Made by a program: the position numbers and the translations under genes
Notes under the pieces: generated by a model
What the model was told of the DNA's origin: nothing
Seen by the model: the letters and a program-made list of their open reading frames with translations, nothing else
The model's database searches: none
Shown here: positions 1-7,167 of the stretch, one piece after another
How positions within the stretch are numbered: position 1 is the stretch's first letter
How the letters are laid out: the number at the start of each line of letters is the position of its first letter
Assembly (NCBI GenBank): GCA_023480605.1
Contig: JAMCWS010000193.1
Span: 1-16,930, forward strand
DNA: 16,930 bases
Direction of reading: 5' to 3'
Source: a bacterium
GTDB taxonomy: Bacteria > Sumerlaeota > Sumerlaeia > MVZB01

Positions 1-1849
1 GCACGGCCCAGGGATAGGGCTGCACATTGCGGAAATCCTGGTCGGGGTAATAAATCGTCACGCCGCGCAGGCCCGCGCGCGATTCCAGTTGAACGAGGGG
101 ATCACCCTCGGGCCGGCCCTTGCCGCCGACGGCGAAGAGCACTGTTCCTTCGCCGGCGGTGTGGTGCGGCACGTCCCAGATGCCGCGTAATTCGACGCCG
201 GTGGGCACGCGCAGAGAGCCGGCGACGCGATAGACGCCCGCGGGCAGGTAGACCGTACCGCCGCGGGAGCGAGCGGCGTCGAGGGCGGCCTGGATGGCGG
301 CGGTATCGTCGGCCTGACCGTCGCCGGCGGCGCCGAAGACCGCGTCGGTGACGACGTAGAGCCGGCGCGAGGCGGGTCGGGGCGGCGCGGGGGGAGTATA
401 GTGATCGGTCGAGGGCGTGACGAAGCCGAACGACCGGCTTGGCGTCTCGAGGTCGATCTGGACGTCGCCGCGGCTGTGGTTGTCGATCCGGGGCTTGCCG
501 TGGCGGAACCGATTGCCGAAGAGTGCCGCCGCGCGCACCGGTTCGGCCAGGGCGATCCGCGGCCGGCGGATGTCGAAATCGCAACCGGCGAGAATAAGCG
601 CGCCGGCCGCGACATCGACAACGGTCGGGTTGGCGCCCTCGGAAGCCGTGTGGCCCCGCCCGACTTGGAAGCGGCAATTCTGGAAAGTGACCACGCCGCT
701 TCCTTCGAGTCGGCAAGCGGTTTCACCGCGTTGAATGAAATCGACCGCGCCAAATTGCACGCCGCCTTTGTCGAAGGCGGGACCGGTGCGCAGCGCAAGG
801 GCGCCCGGCAGTGCGGCGGCGCCGAACCGGCAGCGGGTGACCGCCAGGCCGATGTGATTGGTTTCCTCGACAAGGAGGGCCGTGCGGCAGCGGTCAATAT
901 AGACGTTGAAAAGCTGCGCGTTCGAAGTGCCCATCGGGGTGGTTTTGGCCATCTCGCCGCGGGTGATCCGCAGTCCCACGCGGTAGCCGTCGATCTGGAC
1001 GTCGGTAAAATACTGCCAGTCGGAACGGCCCATGACGATGCCGGTGGCGCGTTCGAGCAGGCGGCGCTCGAGGCGGGCGCGCGCCTCGCCGGCGGGGGCG
1101 CCCGGCAGGCCCGACTCGCACCAATAGTTCGGGCTGAAGCGGACGTTTTCCAGCCGGCCGATGTCCGTCGTGCTGTCGATCAGGATGCCTTGCTCGAGAG
1201 GCGTGCCGTAGACGTTGTGCACGTAGTGCAATTCGTTGTGCTGCGGACCGATCTTGATGCCGCGCCAGGGGTTGACGAGCGTCACGTCGCGAACAGTGGC
1301 GTTGTCGCCGCCAAGTTGCTCGATCGCCCAGGGGTAGGGGTCGGGGTCGTCGGCCTGCTGGGCGGGGTGGAAGAACGTGAAGCCCTGGAGGCCCGAGCAC
1401 ATATTAAGGCGGATGAAAGAGGGGCCGCCCTCTTCGCCGCGGCCCGTCTCGACCAGGAGGATCGAGCCTTTGTCGGGCCGGTCGGGGCCGAACCAGTCGC
1501 CGCGCAGCGTGACGCCGGTGGGAATCGCGAGCCCGGCGCGGCACACATAGCGGCCGGCGGGGGCGAAGACCACCCCGCCGCCAGCGACCGCGGCCGCGTC
1601 GAGGGCGCGCTGGATGGCCGGGGCGTCGTCGGCTGCGCCGTCGCCCCGGGCGCCAAAGTCTTTCACGTCGAAGCTGGCAATGACGATATCGCACGTCGGC
1701 GCGTCGGTGCGGACGACGCGCGGGCGGGCCGCGGGGGCGGTTGCGTTGGCCATGGCCTGATCCGTTCCGGACGGCGCCGCGGCCGCCATAAGCATTATCA
1801 GCAGGCTGACCGCCCGGCGGCGGGCGGGGCGGCAATTGGGGTGATTCAT
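1..1849 (-). CDS. Exported double Pectate_lyase_3 (GH55-like) beta-helix protein, 3' end cut by window
   Basis: The frame is open from an ATG at 1849 to the left edge (616 residues visible, no stop). The start fits a signal peptide (RRRAVSLLIMLMAAAA, then ...DQAMA) and a GAGG ribosome-binding site about 9 bases upstream. Residues 61-120 read DFGARGDGAADDAPAIQRAL, then GGGVVFAPAGRY and IPTGVTLRG. Near residues 505-560 a second copy reads FGAAGDGQADDTAAIQAAL, GGTVYLPAGVYRV and VPTGVELRG. This is the Pectate_lyase_3 entry motif of right-handed parallel beta-helix enzymes. Two helices in one chain are typical of GH55 exo-beta-1,3-glucanases and related proteins. The two copies also match further on (DPYPWAI against VQPYPWAV, just at the edge), so at least another 200 residues probably lie outside. 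The role would be extracellular or periplasmic polysaccharide cleavage or binding. The substrate and catalytic acid cannot be assigned from what is visible. Confidence is high for fold and export, low for enzyme class. Confidence 0.85.
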   Translation of the reverse strand, partial: MNHPNCRPARRRAVSLLIMLMAAAAPSGTDQAMANATAPAARPRVVRTDAPTCDIVIASFDVKDFGARGDGAADDAPAIQRALDAAAVAGGGVVFAPAGRYVCRAGLAIPTGVTLRGDWFGPDRPDKGSILLVETGRGEEGGPSFIRLNMCSGLQGFTFFHPAQQADDPDPYPWAIEQLGGDNATVRDVTLVNPWRGIKIGPQHNELHYVHNVYGTPLEQGILIDSTTDIGRLENVRFSPNYWCESGLPGAPAGEARARLERRLLERATGIVMGRSDWQYFTDVQIDGYRVGLRITRGEMAKTTPMGTSNAQLFNVYIDRCRTALLVEETNHIGLAVTRCRFGAAALPGALALRTGPAFDKGGVQFGAVDFIQRGETACRLEGSGVVTFQNCRFQVGRGHTASEGANPTVVDVAAGALILAGCDFDIRRPRIALAEPVRAAALFGNRFRHGKPRIDNHSRGDVQIDLETPSRSFGFVTPSTDHYTPPAPPRPASRRLYVVTDAVFGAAGDGQADDTAAIQAALDAARSRGGTVYLPAGVYRVAGSLRVPTGVELRGIWDVPHHTAGEGTVLFAVGGKGRPEGDPLVQLESRAGLRGVTIYYPDQDFRNVQPYPWAV

Positions 1850-2043
1850 GCGCCGATCCTCGCGAAGCGAAATCGCGGTCGAAACCGCCGACCCGGCCGT
1901 CCGACACGAAAATCCGCGATGAAGCGGAACTTGAATCTGACGGCGGAAAACCATACATAACGGATCGGAACGGGAAAGGCAACCGGCAACCCACGAATTG
2001 AGGTCAGCCCACTTTCATATTTACACACGGACGACGGAAGAGG

Positions 2044-2526
2044 ATGGATATATTCAACAAGGTATCTGAGATGCGCCTGGCGGCGGAGCCAAAAAAAACT
2101 GGCGGGCCGTGGGATCTTCGTTCTAGGATGCGTAAGGTCGTTGGAATGACTGATCACGTCGCGGGGGAAGGATTTGGGGCGGGAGTCATGTCGGACTGCT
2201 ATCAAATCGAATTGCCGCAGCCGATAACCACCGGGTCGGCGGTTGTCAGGATTGGTCGGAAACTGGATCACGAAGAAGGCCAGCGAATCTGCCGGGAAAT
2301 CCGGCGCAAAATCCAGGAAGGTTACCACGGATGGGAAATCGACTTGGCGGATCTCGAAGCCTGCGATTCGGTGACCATGGGCATCTGCGTCATGATGCAC
2401 GCGACGATCAAACGCTACGGCGGGAAATCGCTGTTCAAAGTCGCCCAGAAGTCGCAGGTCGACAAGTTGATGATGCTCAGCAAACTCCAGCAGGTCCTGA
2501 GCATTCAATTCATCGAGAAGAAATGA
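2044..2526 (+). CDS. STAS-domain protein (anti-sigma-factor-antagonist-like)
   Basis: The protein has 160 residues. From about residue 52 it is a STAS domain: a first strand (YQIELPQ), GRKLDHEEGQRICREIRRKI, strand WEIDLADLEACDSV, helix TMGICVMMHATIKRYGG, and a final KVAQKSQVDKLMMLSKLQQV helix. STAS proteins usually bind a partner kinase, phosphatase or sigma regulator and are switched by Ser/Thr phosphorylation. Aligned by eye with SpoIIAA (DSSGLG), this protein has DSVTMG at residues 108-113, so the phosphorylated serine is replaced by Val110; Ser109 and Thr111 flank it. Residues 1-48 are not STAS-like. The ATG at 2044 abuts its purine-rich GGAAGAGG, whereas an in-frame ATG at 2188 follows GGGAG and starts just before the domain, so translation may begin there. 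No kinase or sigma gene is adjacent. Probably cytoplasmic. Confidence 0.85.
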   Translation: MDIFNKVSEMRLAAEPKKTGGPWDLRSRMRKVVGMTDHVAGEGFGAGVMSDCYQIELPQPITTGSAVVRIGRKLDHEEGQRICREIRRKIQEGYHGWEIDLADLEACDSVTMGICVMMHATIKRYGGKSLFKVAQKSQVDKLMMLSKLQQVLSIQFIEKK

Positions 2527-2629
2527 ACGCGCGGCAGGCGTAACGGCGGCTGCTTTAGCGTCGCCCTTGAAATGCCTATGTGCCATCGGCGCGAAAAGTA
2601 AAATAAAAAATAAAAGTCGTTTTTCTCTA

Positions 2630-2658
2630 TTGACAGCCACGTCGACTTGTGATCCAAT
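2630..2658 (+). promoter_or_regulatory. Candidate sigma-70-type promoter before the FN3-like gene
   Basis: A perfect -35 box TTGACA (2630-2635) is followed after 17 bases by TCCAAT (2653-2658), a 4/6 match to TATAAT. It sits just after an A/T-rich tract (2597-2629) that could act as an UP element. It is the best promoter-like pair in the 386-base gap between the STAS gene and the readable FN3-like frame. The weak -10 keeps confidence low. Confidence 0.35.
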
Positions 2659-2819
2659 TGCGCCCATTGAGCCATCAACACAGCTTGGAAAAACACATCT
2701 TCGAAACATCTGGGTTCAGCAAAAGGCTCATCCTTCGGAAACGACGCGGGTTTTCACTCGCTTCGAATATCTGACGGTGTGGAGGGTAGGGAACTACGAA
2801 CCACTTATCTTTTTCCACA

Positions 2820-2912
2820 ATTGCATCGCGGATCGGCGTCATCCTGTGCCTGTGCTTGGCCCTGAAGGCAACACCGGCGTAGGCGGTTGCCTCGGACCCC
2901 GACATCACGGAG
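2820..2912 (+). other. Interrupted signal-peptide coding sequence of the FN3-like protein (in-frame TAG)
   Basis: In the same frame as the downstream FN3-like gene, 2823-2879 reads ASRIGVILCLCLALKATPA. A TAG stop follows at 2880-2882, then AVASDPDITE leading straight into the annotated protein. The hydrophobic stretch and the AVA-S site look exactly like a Sec signal peptide. The frame is open upstream only to 2790 and has no ATG, GTG or TTG there; ATT at 2820 is the only near-start codon. The true start may therefore be lost, miscalled or non-canonical. The other two forward frames do not give a leader that joins this one. Confidence 0.55.
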
Positions 2913-3788
2913 GTGAAGGGCGCCTCCACCTCGACGGCCGAGATCAAGTGGGATTACGTGACCCGACCAGAGTCGCAACATGGTGATTGGGCCAACATTT
3001 GGGTTCAATTGGACGATGGCTCCGGATACGCGGATCTGAATTCGTATCCGCTCACGAGCCTGGATCCCGCTGACTGGCATTATCCGCTCCCCGATTTGGA
3101 CATCGGAATCCTTTATTACGTAAGGTTGAGGTACACCGTAAACTACATCGATGGCTATTCCAATGGATATTGGGCCTGTCCCTTGCCAACGCCGCCCGAG
3201 TTCGATTCGGTGGAGCTGAATGGCCAGAACAGCGTCGACATTGAATGGCATACCGACGACAGCACCGAATACCTCAATGGCTTCAACATCTACCGTACCG
3301 TGGAGGGCTGCGACGAAGAACTGGTCGAGTACTATGCGCCGTGGGAAACCGAAGCCTGCGACGGGGGTTTGTTATACCACGATCCGAGCGTCGAACTCAA
3401 GACGATCGATTACCGGATTGTGGCCTTCAACTATATGTACGAGCCCTCGGAGGACGATCCGGAATTACATGTCACCGTGCCGACGGTACTATTTGCCCCA
3501 GCAAGCCCCTACGTGGTGTCTGTCGACAATACGATAGTAGTTCATTGGACCGATGTTTCCCAGGAAAACGAAGGATTCGACATCTACCGTCAAGAGGGGG
3601 AAAACTACGCATATTGGGCCTATAGAGGATCGGCAAATTCGGGGACAGCAACGCAATTTGTGGATGACTATCTATTACAGCATGGACAGACCTACCGATA
3701 TAAAGTCATGTCCACCAGGTCAGGGTCGCCAACCTGCGCCTCGCCGATGTCGGTGTCAAGTGCGGATGTAACCTACGAGGGATGGTAA
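2913..3788 (+). CDS. Secreted protein of three fibronectin-III-like modules, N-terminus damaged
   Basis: From a nominal GTG there are 291 residues forming three beta-sandwich modules, about 1-90, 94-190 and 195-288. Modules 2 and 3 share FN3-type strands: SVDIEWHTDDSTEYLNGFNI then YRTVEG, against TIVVHWTDVSQENEGFDIYR, with C-terminal strands TIDYRIVAFN against QTYRYKVMST. FN3 modules in bacterial secreted proteins usually act as spacers or in adhesion; no catalytic domain is visible. The GTG is a weak start because GGAG touches it directly and the coding frame continues upstream into a signal-peptide-like stretch broken by a TAG. The gene may be a young pseudogene, carry a sequencing error, or start elsewhere. 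A/T content is visibly higher than in the flanking genes, shared only with the next gene. A strong terminator follows the stop. Confidence 0.7.
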   Translation: MKGASTSTAEIKWDYVTRPESQHGDWANIWVQLDDGSGYADLNSYPLTSLDPADWHYPLPDLDIGILYYVRLRYTVNYIDGYSNGYWACPLPTPPEFDSVELNGQNSVDIEWHTDDSTEYLNGFNIYRTVEGCDEELVEYYAPWETEACDGGLLYHDPSVELKTIDYRIVAFNYMYEPSEDDPELHVTVPTVLFAPASPYVVSVDNTIVVHWTDVSQENEGFDIYRQEGENYAYWAYRGSANSGTATQFVDDYLLQHGQTYRYKVMSTRSGSPTCASPMSVSSADVTYEGW

Positions 3789-3801
3789 GCGTTCAGTCGA
3801 A

Positions 3802-3867
3802 GGGGGCGGAGAGTATTGGCCGAAGATCATTGGGTCAGCCACATAATCCGCCCCCCCTTTTTTTTTT
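3802..3867 (+). terminator. Rho-independent terminator after the FN3-like gene
   Basis: GGGGGCGGA (3802-3810) pairs perfectly with TCCGCCCCC (3847-3855). Two further C and ten T (3858-3867) follow. The 36-base loop can form a small inner TGGC/GCCA pairing. The structure begins 13 bases after the FN3-like stop and ends 26 bases before the next gene's GTG start, so it separates two same-strand genes. The loop is longer than usual, but stem and T-tract are strong. Confidence 0.7.
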
Positions 3868-3893
3868 ATGTTTTCTTTCATGGAGGTGAAGGC

Positions 3894-5732
3894 GTGGATT
3901 CGAGAACGAATTGGTCTATCCCTTTTATTCTCGGCGTCATCGCGATTTCGTGTGGGACATCGAAACCGGTCTGGGCGGTCGACGATGAGGGTGGCTTGGG
4001 AGTTGCCTGGTCCACTTACCTGGAAGATTATAGCTCGAATTCACGAGATTTGGCGATCGATGGCCAGGGTAACGTCTATATGGCTACGGGTTGGGAAGGC
4101 CTCGTTCATTATTTCAACCTCAGAAAATTTTCGCCCGAAGGCGAACCCCTCTGGAACCGGAATCTGGATAATCCACTCATGGATACAAAAATAGCACTGG
4201 ACCGGAATGGCAATATCTACCTGGTGGGTAAGCCCAATACTTTTGATTATCTGTTCCGGGTGATGAAACTAACCCACGATGGCGACATCATATGGAGTCA
4301 CGACTACATTAACATAGAAAACAGGTACGGGGGCTACGGTTTTGCGCTGGACGAGGCCGGCAATATATATATTTCCGGCGCGACCGATATCGACGGTTGG
4401 ACGTCGGGCGGCTACGACACCACCTATGGGGGTTCGGACAGCGATGGATACGTCGTAAAACTCTCCAACGATGGGACCCTCCTCTGGTCCACCTACCTTG
4501 GCGGGGATCAATTGGATGGATGTGGAAACATCGCGGTTGACAGCACGGGCGCGGTTTACGCGGCCGGATCGACGTTTTCATCCAATTGGGTCTCGGGGGG
4601 ATATGACACGATCCGGGATGGCATGCAGGACGGTTTCCTGGTGAAACTTTCGCCGAACGGCGAGCATCTCTGGTCGACCTACCTGGGCGGCGACAATGGT
4701 GATTCAGCCGGCGATATTGTCATCGATTCTGCCGACCGGGTTTATGTGTTTGGCTTTACCGTCTCCCCTGGCTGGGTGGCGGGGGGTTACGATACGACGA
4801 TTACCCGACAGGATTATTATGTGGCGAAGTTCACGCCAGACGGCACGCCACTGTGGTCCACGTACCTCGGCCGGGATGCCGGTTACCTTGATGACTTCGA
4901 TCTCCGAGGCGCGGTGGACGGCGCGGGAAATGTCTATGTGTCCGCCTTTACGGAATCCGACGCCTGGATGCCGGCCGGGTTTCCGTCCAGCTACCAGGGC
5001 GGAGGCGACGCCTTCGTGGCGAAGATCGCAAACGATGGCTCCCGCCTGTTATGGGCCGCCTGCCTGGGAGGCGGCGACGCGGAACATAAGCTCGCGATGA
5101 CGCTATCCGCCCAGAATGAAATATACGTCGTCGGATGGACCTATTCGCCCGGCTGGACATCGGGGGGCTACCTGACGACCATGCCGCGGAATCCTTGCGG
5201 ATTTCTCGCGAAAATCATCGACAAGGTCGGCGCGTTGACGGTGAACATCATGCCGTCGGCGGCGGTGGCGGGGGGGGCGCGATGGCGACGGGTGGGAGCG
5301 ACCGAGTGGCATGAAAGCGGCAAGGTCGACGAGTTCTTTCCGACCGGGGAACGTGCCATCGAATTCAGCGATCTCACCGGCTGGGTGAAGCCCGCCAGCC
5401 AAACCGTCTCGATTGCCAAGGACAGCACGGCGACGCTCACCGCGATCTATTATCTCGACATCGGGGCGCTCTCGGTGACGATCGAGCCGGGCGAGGCGGC
5501 GGCCGGGGCGCGCTGGCGGCGGGTGGGCACCACGACCTGGCTGGGCAGCGGCGGCACGGAGGCCGGCGTGCTCTCGGGCGACTGGTTCGTCGAGTTCAAC
5601 GACGTCGCCGGCTGGGACAAGCCCGTCGCGCGCGACTGCACCATCAAGTTCAACCAGACCACGCGCCTCACGGTCTACTACGCCCCCAGCGCCCTCAACG
5701 CCGTCGACCCGCGACTTTGGACGCTCTACTGA
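3894..5732 (+). CDS. Secreted SBBP-repeat beta-propeller with two C-terminal PEGA-like repeats
   Basis: The GTG start at 3894 is chosen because GGAGG lies 7 bases upstream and the product begins with a signal peptide (WSIPFILGVIAISC...VWA, cleavage near residue 28). The protein has 612 residues. Residues 37-440 hold seven SBBP-type repeats of 50-65 residues, each built as WSTYLGG..., D..GN(I/V)Y(V/I)(A/S)G and (V/A)K(L/F)..DG..LW. Examples are LLWSTYLGGDQLDGCGNIAV and HLWSTYLGGDNGDSAGDIVI. Seven units suit one closed propeller. Residues 446-519 and 524-596 are two copies of a PEGA-like beta domain (GALTVNIMPSAAVAGGARWR, then FSDLTGWVKP; GALSVTIEPGEAAAGARWRR, then FNDVAGWDKP). The family is extracellular and usually of unknown ligand. 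The last 500 bases are clearly more G+C-rich than the propeller part. The gene ends 20 bases from the convergent isomerase gene. No anchor or sorting signal is seen. Confidence 0.88.
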   Translation: MDSRTNWSIPFILGVIAISCGTSKPVWAVDDEGGLGVAWSTYLEDYSSNSRDLAIDGQGNVYMATGWEGLVHYFNLRKFSPEGEPLWNRNLDNPLMDTKIALDRNGNIYLVGKPNTFDYLFRVMKLTHDGDIIWSHDYINIENRYGGYGFALDEAGNIYISGATDIDGWTSGGYDTTYGGSDSDGYVVKLSNDGTLLWSTYLGGDQLDGCGNIAVDSTGAVYAAGSTFSSNWVSGGYDTIRDGMQDGFLVKLSPNGEHLWSTYLGGDNGDSAGDIVIDSADRVYVFGFTVSPGWVAGGYDTTITRQDYYVAKFTPDGTPLWSTYLGRDAGYLDDFDLRGAVDGAGNVYVSAFTESDAWMPAGFPSSYQGGGDAFVAKIANDGSRLLWAACLGGGDAEHKLAMTLSAQNEIYVVGWTYSPGWTSGGYLTTMPRNPCGFLAKIIDKVGALTVNIMPSAAVAGGARWRRVGATEWHESGKVDEFFPTGERAIEFSDLTGWVKPASQTVSIAKDSTATLTAIYYLDIGALSVTIEPGEAAAGARWRRVGTTTWLGSGGTEAGVLSGDWFVEFNDVAGWDKPVARDCTIKFNQTTRLTVYYAPSALNAVDPRLWTLY

Positions 5733-5752
5733 AGGGCGGGCAATCTGGATAG

Positions 5753-6652
5753 TTAATTTTCACCGCTAGAGGGTTTGGGGCCGGCGTTTGCGCGTTGCTT
5801 GAAGAACGCGATGCATTGCGGCACCTTTTCCATGGCGTCGTCGGCGTTTTCGTATTCGATCGAGAACCAGCCGCGGAAGCCCTGGCGGCGCAGTTCGGCC
5901 ATCATACCGGCCGCGTCGCAGGCGCCCTGGCCCCATGCCGTGTCGCGCGCCGCGGCCGACCTCGCGTCCAAGTCCTTGAAGTGAAGCATGACGATGTGCC
6001 CCTCGAGCTCGCGCAGGCAATCCACCGGGTCCAGGCCCGAGCGCACCCAATGGCCGGTGTCGGCGCAGGCGCCCAGGCGCCGGCTGCGCCCCTTGACCGC
6101 CGTCAGCACCGTCTCGGGATTCCAGTAGACCGACGGTTGCGGATGATTGTGAATCGCGATTTCGATTCCGGTCTCATCCGCCATTTTCTCCAGGAGATCA
6201 AGCTGCGGCGCCTCGGGCTCCATGACGAGGAATCGCACACCCATCTCGCCGGCGAATTCGAACAACCGGCGGCAATCGTCGTCGGTCTTGGGCCGGGCGA
6301 CGCCGTAGCCGACCATCGCCACGCCGGCGTTCCGCAGCTTGGCCCGCACCTTGTCGCGCGTGGCCTCGTTCATGTGGAAATCCATCGTACCGCTGAGGTC
6401 GCCGCCGATTTTCTGTCCCGGGAACGCCTCGACCGCCTTGAGTCCCCAGGCCGCCGTCTGGTCGATCGATTCGTAAAAGGTCATCTTGCGCAGGTGGAAA
6501 GTATAAGTCTTCATGCAGAGCTGCCATGGGCCGCCGTCCACATCCGACCCGCGGCGGCTGGCGGAAGGCTCGCCGCCGCCGGCATTTGCCGTATGCTGGG
6601 GATCGGCCATCACGGCAAGGGTGGCGCAGGCAAAGAGCAAGGCCCGGTTCAT
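5753..6652 (-). CDS. Exported sugar phosphate isomerase/epimerase-like TIM barrel
   Basis: The start at 6652 gives 299 residues, an AGGAGA ribosome-binding site 8 bases upstream, and a signal peptide (MNRALLFACATLAVMA...TANA). The body is an AP_endonuc_2/xylose isomerase-like TIM barrel. Candidate metal and active-site residues lie at strand ends: FLVMEPEAPQ (Glu145/Glu147), IAIHNHPQ (His168/His170), ACADTGHW (Asp198, His201), VMLHFKD (His224) and FSIEYEN (Glu266). Family members isomerise or epimerise sugars and inositols using a divalent metal. The substrate cannot be told from sequence, and the name sugar phosphate isomerase is only the family label. Export is unusual for a metabolic isomerase but fits the many secreted enzymes of this region. 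It converges with the SBBP gene and stands alone on its strand. A longer in-frame start at 6775 exists but would bury the signal peptide. Confidence 0.9.
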   Translation of the reverse strand: MNRALLFACATLAVMADPQHTANAGGGEPSASRRGSDVDGGPWQLCMKTYTFHLRKMTFYESIDQTAAWGLKAVEAFPGQKIGGDLSGTMDFHMNEATRDKVRAKLRNAGVAMVGYGVARPKTDDDCRRLFEFAGEMGVRFLVMEPEAPQLDLLEKMADETGIEIAIHNHPQPSVYWNPETVLTAVKGRSRRLGACADTGHWVRSGLDPVDCLRELEGHIVMLHFKDLDARSAAARDTAWGQGACDAAGMMAELRRQGFRGWFSIEYENADDAMEKVPQCIAFFKQRANAGPKPSSGEN

Positions 6653-6756
6653 GGGTGTTTCTCCTTTGGCTCGATCGATATGCGCCAGACTTAACACGGA
6701 CGGCGCGCGAGTGCAATGGAATCCCCGCGACGAAATGGAAAACTCGCGACTTCGCT

Positions 6757-6877
6757 CAGCGCGGCGGAGCCGCAACTAAAATGTCCGGAATCCCGTTTGG
6801 AGTTCAAGCTTCAGCTTGTTACCCATAAAGATAGCGCTACACAAAGAACCACGAAGAACACACGAAGCGCCACAAAG
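6757..6877 (+). repeat. Interspersed element, copy A (hairpin half plus CACRAAG array)
   Basis: The element has two conserved blocks. Block 1 (6757-6818) matches the reverse complement of 13871-13932 at 54 of 62 positions by hand count. It contains two hairpin-prone pieces, GCGGAGCCGC and CAAGCTTCAGCTTG. Block 2 (6840-6877) matches the reverse complement of 13815-13852 at 34 of 38. It holds four CAC(A/G)AAG heptamers starting at 6840, 6850, 6861 and 6871. The linker between blocks (21 bases here, 18 in copy B) is not conserved. There is no coding potential. It is probably one member of a genome-wide non-autonomous repeat family; its function is unknown. Confidence 0.8.
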
Positions 6878-6967
6878 AGGAAAACGGGAGCATCTCATGT
6901 TTGATGTTCATGATAGCCATTCCTTCGTGTCGTCCCTCCGGGGTTATGGCGCGAATTGGTCTCCATC

Positions 6968-6987
6968 CCCCGGACTGGCCTCCGGGG
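6968..6987. repeat. Perfect GC-rich inverted repeat
   Basis: CCCCGGA (6968-6974) and TCCGGGG (6981-6987) are perfect inverted arms around a 6-base loop CTGGCC. A related CCTCCGGGG string occurs nearby at 6939-6947, which suggests a second repetitive module beside copy A. No T-tract follows, so it is not a standard terminator. Confidence 0.55.
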
Positions 6988-7167
6988 CTACGGCTGCATC
7001 GTCCTTCCGTAACTCTCAGGTCCGCACCGAATCCTGCGCAATATCCCTGAAGTTCCGACAAAACCGGACGGAATCCATCCTTGCAACCGGGTCGCTGTTG
7101 TGTGAATCATTGTGCCATATCGTCGCCATGGGCGTCGATGTCACGAATCAAAAGAACCTGGAATGCC

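Larger units (their letters stand above)
6653..7167. other. 515-base intergenic region between divergent genes, made largely of repeat-like sequence
   Basis: No credible gene is present. The region holds one copy of the inverted interspersed element (6757-6877) and a perfect GC-rich hairpin (6968-6987). It should also carry the promoters of the isomerase gene (minus) and the ligase gene (plus), but I could not find a convincing -35/-10 pair for either. Confidence 0.6.

Noticed and set aside
401..1960. 519-codon plus-strand open frame opposite the GH55-like gene
   Set aside because: It is antisense to the well-supported double beta-helix frame and has no recognisable motif or ribosome-binding site.
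2567..2986. 139-codon plus-strand open frame as a gene
   Set aside because: It has no domain or leader, covers the promoter-like region, and overlaps the FN3-like frame out of phase.
5795..6694. 299-codon plus-strand open frame
   Set aside because: It is antisense to the isomerase-fold gene, which has a signal peptide, a ribosome-binding site and metal-ligand motifs.
6840..6877. CRISPR-like short repeats
   Set aside because: Seven-base units at 10-11 base spacing are far too short and close for repeats and spacers, and no cas gene is nearby.
7081..7167. N-terminal extension of ddl from TTG 7081
   Set aside because: The added 29 residues are unlike the family, which begins just before the first KIVLVFGG strand, and no ribosome-binding site precedes the TTG.
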